Part shown: positions 1 to 5,064 of the stretch, one piece after another
Numbering within the stretch: the stretch's first letter is position 1
Layout of the letters: the number at the start of each line of letters is the position of its first letter
Source: Planctomycetes bacterium UBA4800
GTDB taxonomy: Bacteria; Planctomycetota; UBA8108; UBA8890; UBA8898
Direction of reading: 5' to 3'
Assembly (NCBI GenBank): GCA_002402755.1
Contig: DHGK01000263.1
Coordinates: 1 to 5,064, forward strand
Length of the DNA stretch: 5,064 bases
Notes under the pieces: generated by a model
What the model was told of the DNA's origin: nothing
Seen by the model: the letters and a program-made list of their open reading frames with translations, nothing else
Databases searched by the model: none
Translations under genes and position numbers: made by a program

Positions 1-378
1 GGGACCTGCGACGGCGCGCCCGCGACCGACATCGAGGGCACGGCGCGACCCCAGGGCGCGGGGTGCGACATCGGGGCCTACGAGTCCGCGGCGCCGCTCG
101 TTGTCGCCTTCACCCGGGGCGACGGCAACCGCGATGGGCTCCTGAATATCGCGGATGCGGTGTTCGTGCTACAGTACCTGTTCGGGGGCGGGGGCGAGCT
201 TGGCTGCGGCGATGCCCTGGACGGCAACGACGACGGGAAGCTCGACATCGCCGACGCGATCGCGGTGCTGCAACACCTCTTCGCGCAGGCGGGGCCGCTG
301 GCCGCGCCCTTCGGAGCGTGCGGGGCCGATCCGACGGCGGACGGCCTGGACTGCGCGAGCTACCCGCCGTGCGAGTAG
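1..378 (+). CDS. C-terminal end of a secreted protein with choice-of-anchor Q motif and two dockerin-like EF-hands (5' end missing)
   Basis: The reading frame is open from base 1 and ends at TAG 376-378; 125 residues are visible and the start lies outside the window. Residues 10-27 contain D-x-x-G-x-x-RP followed by C-DIGAYE, the signature that closes choice-of-anchor Q proteins, which are usually secreted parallel beta-helix proteins. Two dockerin-type calcium loops follow, 33 residues apart. Loop 1 uses D41, N43, D45, N49 and D52; loop 2 uses D74, N76, D78, D82 and D85. Each is followed by a hydrophobic helix (VFVLQYLF and IAVLQHLF). All expected ligand positions are intact. The end is a short Cys-containing tail (C107, C118, C124) of a type I associate with planctomycete secreted proteins. 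Likely role: an extracellular or surface protein whose C-terminus is calcium-stabilised. Loop positions 10-11 are Ile-Ala in both copies, not the Ser-Thr of Clostridium thermocellum dockerins, so cohesin binding should not be assumed. The main domain and substrate cannot be known from this fragment. Confidence 0.85.
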   Translation, partial: GTCDGAPATDIEGTARPQGAGCDIGAYESAAPLVVAFTRGDGNRDGLLNIADAVFVLQYLFGGGGELGCGDALDGNDDGKLDIADAIAVLQHLFAQAGPLAAPFGACGADPTADGLDCASYPPCE

Positions 379-384
379 CTCGCG
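354..384 (+). repeat. Inverted repeat / stem-loop across the stop codon of the secreted protein gene
   Basis: CGCGAGCTAC at 354-363 is perfectly complementary to GTAGCTCGCG at 375-384, giving a 10-bp stem. The 11-base loop can extend it: after one C-A mismatch (364/374), bases 365-367 pair with 371-373 around a 3-base loop. The stop codon 376-378 sits in the right arm. No run of T follows, so it does not meet the pattern of a standard intrinsic terminator. It could be a T-less terminator, a protective mRNA 3' hairpin or an attenuating structure ahead of the sigma factor gene. It could also be a chance product of GC-rich coding sequence. The pairing is seen directly; any function is inferred. 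Confidence 0.5.
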
Positions 385-393
385 ACGCCGGCA

Positions 394-400
394 GGGGAGG
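394..400 (+). promoter_or_regulatory. Ribosome binding site of the sigma factor gene
   Basis: GGGGAGG lies 10 bases before ATG 411. It is the best purine-rich Shine-Dalgarno match in the short gap and fixes 411 as the start, although the frame stays open far upstream into the preceding gene. I could not find a convincing -35/-10 promoter in the 32 bases between the genes. Transcription must begin inside or before the upstream gene, or from a GC-rich promoter I cannot recognise. Confidence 0.7.
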
Positions 401-410
401 CGGATTCGCC

Positions 411-1028
411 ATGGCGGACGAAAGTGCGCACAGAGAGCTTGCCGTGCGAGCGCAGGCCGGCGACAAGGAGGCCCTCGGGCGCCTCGTCGCGATGTTCCGG
501 CCGAGACTCTGCGCGCTCGCGGCATCGCGGCTCGCGGCGCACTCCCTGCGGCACGTAGACGTCGAGGAGATCGTGCAGGAAACCCACCTGCGCGCCTGCC
601 GGGCGATCGTGCGGTTCGCCTGGGAGGGCGAGGACTCGTTCGTGCGCTGGCTCGGCGGCATCGCCGAGCACGTCATCGCCGACGCGGCCAGGAAGGGGGC
701 CAGGTCGCGCGGCGTCCCGCTCGGGCGCGACCCGTCCGCCGACATCGAGACGGCGAGCAGGGAGCTGCGCCGAAACGAACGCCTCGATCGCCTGCGGCGC
801 GCCCTGAAGCAGCTTCCCCCCGACCAGAGGAAGGTCGTCATCCTGGCGCGCCTCCAGCGGCTCCCCGTCCGGACCATCGCCGAGCGGATGGGGCGTTCCC
901 CCGGCGCGACGAGCCATCTTCTGATCCGCGCGGTGCGGAAGCTCAGGGCCCTCATGGGGGACACGGAGAGCCTGAGCCTTCCCCGCAGGCACATCGACCC
1001 CGAGGAGTTCGACGATGACATCCGATGA
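411..1028 (+). CDS. ECF-type sigma-70 family RNA polymerase sigma factor, planctomycete type
   Basis: A 205-residue alternative sigma factor expected to direct RNA polymerase to a dedicated set of promoters. Region 2 spans about residues 10-96. It begins with the helix 'AGDKEAL', then region 2.2 with D50, E52, E53 and QET at 56-58, then region 2.3-2.4 with F77, W80, L81 and a basic end (R94, K95, R98, R100). A linker at about 97-120 leads to region 4 at about 128-182, with LPPDQR at 135-140 and a helix-turn-helix around 152-178 that includes 'TIAERMGRSPGATSHLLIRA'. The layout resembles the planctomycete-specific sigma-70 subfamilies in which SFxxWL replaces the usual ECF pattern. The last 22 residues are acidic (DPEEFDDD) and lie outside the known regions. 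The start is set by the binding site at 394-400. The 3' end overlaps the kinase gene by 14 bases, implying translational coupling. No anti-sigma gene is visible, so control by the adjacent kinase is plausible but inferred. Confidence 0.92.
   Translation: MADESAHRELAVRAQAGDKEALGRLVAMFRPRLCALAASRLAAHSLRHVDVEEIVQETHLRACRAIVRFAWEGEDSFVRWLGGIAEHVIADAARKGARSRGVPLGRDPSADIETASRELRRNERLDRLRRALKQLPPDQRKVVILARLQRLPVRTIAERMGRSPGATSHLLIRAVRKLRALMGDTESLSLPRRHIDPEEFDDDIR
1002..1007 (+). promoter_or_regulatory. Ribosome binding site of the kinase gene, inside the sigma factor gene
   Basis: GAGGAG lies 7 bases before ATG 1015 and is at the same time the codons for the acidic end of the sigma factor. It supports the 1015 start, which makes the two genes overlap by 14 bases. 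Ribosomes ending the sigma factor at TGA 1026-1028 would be placed to restart on the kinase. Confidence 0.7.
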
Positions 1029-4000
1029 CACTCGCGCCGCACCGGAAGACGATGAGCGTCTGGCGCGCCTCTACGCGGAGTACGCCGATCGATTGAACGC
1101 GGGAGAATCCCTCGATTACGATGCGATACTGCGGGCGCATCCGGACGTGGGCAGACAGCTCGTCGAGGACCTCCGAGCGCTCCAGGGCGTCGACTTCCCG
1201 TCCGCGCAGAGGTCCACGCTCGGCAGCATCGGCGACTACACGCTGCTCGCGGAGATCGGCCGCGGCGGCATGGGCGTCGTGTACGACGCGTGGCAAGGCT
1301 CCCTGGAGCGCCGCGTCGCCCTGAAGGTTCTCCCCGCGGGGCTGGCCGCCGACAACAGGGCGTTCATGCGCTTCATGCGAGAGGCGAAGGCGGCGGCGCA
1401 GCTCAACCACCCCGGCGTCGTCCACATTCACGGCATGGGCGTCGAACAAGGCGCGCCGTACTACGCCATGGAGTACGTCGAGGGAGAGACCCTGGCGGAG
1501 ATCCTGGCGCGGATCACGGCGAGCCGGGACAAGGGGCAGGAAACACAGTCGATTCTCCAGAGCATAACGAGCCTGCTGGGCACGGCCGGCTCGGAGGACG
1601 ACACCGACACCGACGCCGGCGCCGCCGCCGCCCCGGCCGTTCCCGCGGCCTTCGGGGCCGAGGAGTGCGATCTTGCCTTCTACGCCAACCTGGCGCGCGC
1701 CTTCGCCGGCGTCGCCGATGGACTGCAGCACGCGCACTCGAAGGGAATCATCCACCGCGACATCAAGCCGTCCAACCTGATTCTCGATCGGGACGGCCGC
1801 CTCAGGATCCTCGACTTCGGGCTGGCGCGCTTCGAGGGGCACGAGAGCCTGACGGGAAGCGGCGATATCATCGGCACGCTCCTCTACATGAGCCCCGAGC
1901 AGGCCAGGGGCCAGAAGGTCGCCATCGATCATCGCACCGACGTTTACTCCCTCGGCGCCACGCTGTACGAGATGCTCGTGTGGCGGCCGCCTATCAAGGG
2001 GAAGAACCCGCAGGACACGCTGAGCCGCATCATGATCGCGGACCCGGTGGAGCCGAGGAAACTGAATCCCCGCGTCCCCCGCGACCTGGAGACGATCGTG
2101 CTGCAATGCCTGCACAAGGATCCGAGCGATCGCTACGGAACGGCGGAGGCCGCGGCCCAGGATCTGCGGCGGTTCGTCAGGGGCGACCCGATCGAGGCGC
2201 GGCCCCGGCGCGCCATCGAGAAGCTCGTGCGCCGCGTGCGGCGGAACCTGCTCAAGACGGGCATCGCCGCCCTTATGCTGCTCCTCATGGCGGCGACCGC
2301 GCTCCTCGTCCAGCAGTACGCCGCGAACGTGCGAAGGGACAGAGCCGAGACGGCCACACGGGAGCTGGCGGCCTATCGCGAGAGAATCCGGCGCGCCGTG
2401 TCGGACATCCAACTGGCCGAGCTGCACATGCACGCATCGTCGGGCAAGGAGAGCCCGCTCGACCCCCGGGGCATGTTCGGCAACAACCGGATCCAGGAGA
2501 TCGCCGGCGAGTCTCCCCGGGAGCCGGTCGAGCGCGCCATCGCCGCCCTCGATGGGGCGCGGCCCTTTCCTCCCGGCGAGCACGAGGGGTACTACCACCT
2601 GGCGCGCGCGCACGAGCTTCGGGAGGACGTCCCCGCCGCGCTCGAAGCCCTGGAATCGCTCTTCGCCGCGGATCCGGATTTCGTTCCGGCGCGCGTTCTC
2701 GCGGCGAATCTGCACCGGAAGCTCGGGCGCGAGGATCTTGCCGCAGCCGAGGACCTGAAGGCCGCGGAGGCGCCGGCCGGCGGATGGCAGGAGGCGTGGC
2801 GCGATGCCCGCCGCGCCGAGACGGAAGGCGAGTGGAAGGCGGCCGCCGATGGCTACAGCCGGCTCCTGGATGCGATCGAGGGCGGCGCCGCGCCCTACGA
2901 GGGAGCCCGTCTCGAAACGCAGCTCAGGCGCGGCCGCTGCTTCCTGCAGATCAAGAACTACGAGGGCGCGCTCAACGATTTCGTGATCGCCAACCACACG
3001 TGGCCCGAGGCGATCGCGCCGTACATCTTCCTGGGCCGGACCTACTACCTCATGGACAGGGGCGACCTGGCCCGCGCGGTGTTCGAGCGCCTGTACGCCT
3101 CCCGCCCGCCCGCCACGCGCGATCACGCCACGGCCTGGATCGCCATGACGTGCGCGAGCAAGCCCGACCTCGCGCAGGCGCACGAATGGGCGGGGCGCAT
3201 CGACAACGGCCGCGTCCGCGAGCGGCTGCGCAGCTACTACCTGGGGCTCGACAAGCGATTCGAGGAGGCCGAGGCGGCGGCCCGGAGGGCCGTCGAGGCC
3301 GCTCCCGACAACGGCATGTCGCACATGATGCTCGCGCTCGCCCTCAAGGGCCTGGGGAGGTTCAAGGAGGCCATCGAGAGCTGCGAGCGGGCCATCGCGC
3401 ACGACGCGGAGTTCTTCGCGCCGTACCACACGATCGCGACGATCTACTACGAAGTCGGGAGATTCCAGGAGGCGCTTGAGTATCAGCGCAAGTCGCTCGC
3501 GCTGAAACCCGAGCACCCGCCGACCCTGGGCAATCTCGGCGCCACGCTCGTCCGCCTGGGCAGGGCCGAGGAAGGCCTCCCGTACCTGGAGAAGAGCTAC
3601 GCCATGGCGCCCGCGGCGCTGACGTGCGTGTTCATCGCGCTCACCATCGATCAACTCCAGGGACCGCAATCGCTGGAGCGGCAGCTCAAGCTCTACGAGC
3701 AGGCGGCCGCGCTCGACCCGCGGGAATGGTTCCTCTGGATGAACTGGAGCGCACTGCTCTTCGACAAGCTCGGCAAGGCGGATGAGGCCCTCGAGAAGAT
3801 GCTGCGCGCGGAGGCGCTCGCGCCCGGCATCGCGTCCACCAACTGCGGACTCGGCCTGATGTACGAGCAGGTGGGGGATCTGGAGAAGTCGCGCGCGTAC
3901 TTCCGCAAGGCCATCGAGTGCCAGGAGAATGCGCCCTGGCAGGACATGAACGCCCTCATGCATCTCGCGAACGCCCTGACGTGGCGGAGCACGGATCCCG

Positions 4001-5043
4001 AGACGCGGGCCCAGGGGGTCGCGCTGCTTGAGAAGGCGACGCAGCTCTGGCCGGAGAACCATCGCGTGCACGCGGAGCACGCGGTCGGGCTGCTGGAGAA
4101 CAAGCGCTACGACGAGGCGCGCGCCGCGCTGGCCCGTGCGATGGCGATCAGCACCGACTACGTGATCACGCACATCAACCTCGCCAGGCTCAATCAGCGG
4201 CAGGGCAGGCCGCGCGAGGCGATCGCGGCGTTTCTCGACGCGGCAGGAATGTGTCCGGCGGAGCGCTATGACCGCATCTACGGGGTGCTGTTCGAGCTCC
4301 TCGCCGGCGCGCGCGCATCCGATCTCGGGCAGTCGATCGACGAGCTGCAGGCGCACCTCGAGAACGAGATCAAGGTCGGGTCCCGGAACCCGCAGCTCAT
4401 CCTCGATCTCTGGCTCGTGATCGCGCTCTCGGTCAGGGAGGGGAGGCCGGCGGAGGTGCGGGCCCGCGCGGCCGAGCTCGCGGGCGCGGCGCCGGACGAG
4501 GAGGGGGCGGCGGTCAGGTCGCATGCCGCGGACATCGCGTGGGCGCTGGAGGAGATCGAGACCCGCGGAGTTCTTCGCGTGAACTGCGGCGGGGACGGGT
4601 TCAGCGATGCCGCCGGGAACGCGTGGGCCGGAGATCGCTTCTTCCATGGCGGGCGTCCGGTCGCGGCGGCGCGCGAGGCTGCGGGCGGCGATGCCGCGGA
4701 GGCGGAGAGCCCGTGCGCCACCGCGCGGGAATTCCCCTTCTGGGAGCAGGGAGTCAATGCGTACTGCATTCCGGTGATACCGGGCGATTATCGCGTCACG
4801 CTGCAGTTCGCGGGACGGTTCTCGCCCGAGTGGGAGGGGCGGTGGTTCGGCGTGCAGCTCAAGCGCCAGACCATGACGTCGGAGTACGACTCACGCGCCG
4901 AAGGCCCGCCGGCGCCCGAGTCCAGGGTCTTCGAGGTGCGGGAGAACGACGCGATCCTGGACATCGTGTTCCTGCCGAAGCGGGTGGGCGCCTACGTGTG
5001 CGGGATCGAGGTGCGCAGGCTCGCCGGCGCGGTGAAGGACTGA
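1015..5043 (+). CDS. Transmembrane Ser/Thr protein kinase with extended TPR region and C-terminal malectin-like domain
   Basis: A 1342-residue Hanks-type kinase of multi-domain receptor form. Residues 1-73 are a helical pre-kinase segment. The catalytic domain, about 75-387, is complete: Gly loop G82/G84/G87, ATP lysine K104 in VALK, helix-C E123, HRDIKPSN with D249, K251 and N254, DFG at 267-269, SPE at 293-295, D309, and R373. About 50 residues (167-217), rich in Ala, Asp and Thr, are inserted before helix E. 'GDPIEARP' follows, then a basic stretch (RRVRRNLLK) and one hydrophobic segment at about 413-432. Next is a charged helix, perhaps coiled coil (437-475). TPR-like repeats follow; clear ones are near 523-556, 766-799, 800-833, 834-867, 904-937, 938-971, 1014-1047 and 1048-1081. 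Residues 1186-1336 look like a malectin domain: RVNCGG at 1188-1193, W1204, D1207, IPV-x-PG-x-Y at 1252-1259, LQFAG, and a closing GIEVRRL. Basic residues before the membrane segment predict a cytoplasmic kinase with TPRs and malectin outside. The ligand is unknown. The kinase call is near certain; the malectin call is good but not proven. Confidence 0.95.
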   Translation: MTSDDTRAAPEDDERLARLYAEYADRLNAGESLDYDAILRAHPDVGRQLVEDLRALQGVDFPSAQRSTLGSIGDYTLLAEIGRGGMGVVYDAWQGSLERRVALKVLPAGLAADNRAFMRFMREAKAAAQLNHPGVVHIHGMGVEQGAPYYAMEYVEGETLAEILARITASRDKGQETQSILQSITSLLGTAGSEDDTDTDAGAAAAPAVPAAFGAEECDLAFYANLARAFAGVADGLQHAHSKGIIHRDIKPSNLILDRDGRLRILDFGLARFEGHESLTGSGDIIGTLLYMSPEQARGQKVAIDHRTDVYSLGATLYEMLVWRPPIKGKNPQDTLSRIMIADPVEPRKLNPRVPRDLETIVLQCLHKDPSDRYGTAEAAAQDLRRFVRGDPIEARPRRAIEKLVRRVRRNLLKTGIAALMLLLMAATALLVQQYAANVRRDRAETATRELAAYRERIRRAVSDIQLAELHMHASSGKESPLDPRGMFGNNRIQEIAGESPREPVERAIAALDGARPFPPGEHEGYYHLARAHELREDVPAALEALESLFAADPDFVPARVLAANLHRKLGREDLAAAEDLKAAEAPAGGWQEAWRDARRAETEGEWKAAADGYSRLLDAIEGGAAPYEGARLETQLRRGRCFLQIKNYEGALNDFVIANHTWPEAIAPYIFLGRTYYLMDRGDLARAVFERLYASRPPATRDHATAWIAMTCASKPDLAQAHEWAGRIDNGRVRERLRSYYLGLDKRFEEAEAAARRAVEAAPDNGMSHMMLALALKGLGRFKEAIESCERAIAHDAEFFAPYHTIATIYYEVGRFQEALEYQRKSLALKPEHPPTLGNLGATLVRLGRAEEGLPYLEKSYAMAPAALTCVFIALTIDQLQGPQSLERQLKLYEQAAALDPREWFLWMNWSALLFDKLGKADEALEKMLRAEALAPGIASTNCGLGLMYEQVGDLEKSRAYFRKAIECQENAPWQDMNALMHLANALTWRSTDPETRAQGVALLEKATQLWPENHRVHAEHAVGLLENKRYDEARAALARAMAISTDYVITHINLARLNQRQGRPREAIAAFLDAAGMCPAERYDRIYGVLFELLAGARASDLGQSIDELQAHLENEIKVGSRNPQLILDLWLVIALSVREGRPAEVRARAAELAGAAPDEEGAAVRSHAADIAWALEEIETRGVLRVNCGGDGFSDAAGNAWAGDRFFHGGRPVAAAREAAGGDAAEAESPCATAREFPFWEQGVNAYCIPVIPGDYRVTLQFAGRFSPEWEGRWFGVQLKRQTMTSEYDSRAEGPPAPESRVFEVRENDAILDIVFLPKRVGAYVCGIEVRRLAGAVKD

Positions 5044-5064
5044 CGCGAGGGATTCCGGGGACAG

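Noticed and set aside
63..410. Upstream extension of the sigma factor frame to an ATG at 63
   Set aside because: The extension overlaps the secreted protein frame, is Arg-rich without motifs, and would add 116 residues before region 2. ATG 411 has a good ribosome binding site and gives a normal ECF length.
379..410. Promoter for the sigma factor-kinase pair in the gap between genes
   Set aside because: The gap is only 32 bases and shows no -35/-10 pair or ECF-type promoter that I could defend.
110..1042. Long - strand frames opposite the secreted protein and sigma factor genes
   Set aside because: They are Arg/Ser-rich with no domain signature and lie wholly opposite genes whose protein motifs are clear.
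1290..3479. A 729-codon open frame on the + strand in another frame of the kinase
   Set aside because: The translation is Arg/Gly/Ala-rich and shows no motif, while the overlapping frame encodes a complete kinase and TPRs. It is a GC-rich shadow.
952..4647. A 1231-codon open frame on the - strand, opposite almost the whole kinase gene
   Set aside because: Its codons are exact reverse complements of the kinase codons, so a stop would need TTA, CTA or TCA in the kinase. These are rare in such GC-rich coding sequence, which alone explains the long frame. The translation is rich in Arg, Leu and Val with no recognisable domain.
5044..5064. Terminator or next gene start after the kinase
   Set aside because: Only 21 bases remain, with no inverted repeat, T-run or start codon with a binding site.
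1..5064. CRISPR arrays, tRNA or rRNA genes, insertion sequences
   Set aside because: No regularly spaced direct repeats, cloverleaf-like structure, rRNA-like sequence, transposase or terminal inverted repeats were seen; nearly all bases are accounted for by three protein genes.

Overview
The window is GC-rich bacterial DNA, all coding on the + strand, and looks like a piece of a Planctomycetota genome (probably an environmental lineage). Three things suggest this: an ECF-type sigma factor directly overlapping a very large Ser/Thr kinase with TPR repeats; the kinase's pre-kinase helical segment and its 'GDPIEARP' motif after the catalytic domain, both typical of planctomycete kinases; and a secreted protein ending in a choice-of-anchor Q motif, two dockerin-like EF-hands and a Cys-rich tail. 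The assignment rests on family knowledge and was not tested by a search.

Layout. Bases 1-378 are the 3' end of a secreted protein gene cut by the window edge. A strong inverted repeat (354-384) lies across its stop codon. After a 32-base gap holding a good ribosome binding site, an ECF-like sigma factor gene runs 411-1028. Its last 14 bases overlap the start of a 1342-residue kinase gene, 1015-5043. The last 21 bases (5044-5064) hold nothing I can identify.

How the genes may work together. The sigma factor and kinase are almost certainly translated as a coupled pair and probably form one signalling unit. The kinase has a complete N-terminal catalytic domain, one membrane segment near residues 413-432, a long TPR region, and a C-terminal domain I read as malectin-like, that is, a carbohydrate-binding fold. 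If the single membrane pass is right, the TPR and malectin-like parts lie outside the cytoplasm and the kinase inside. That gives a one-protein transmembrane receptor kinase linked to a dedicated sigma factor. No anti-sigma factor is visible. The upstream secreted protein may be a neighbour only. The most notable element is the combination of kinase, membrane segment, TPRs and malectin-like sensor next to an ECF sigma factor.
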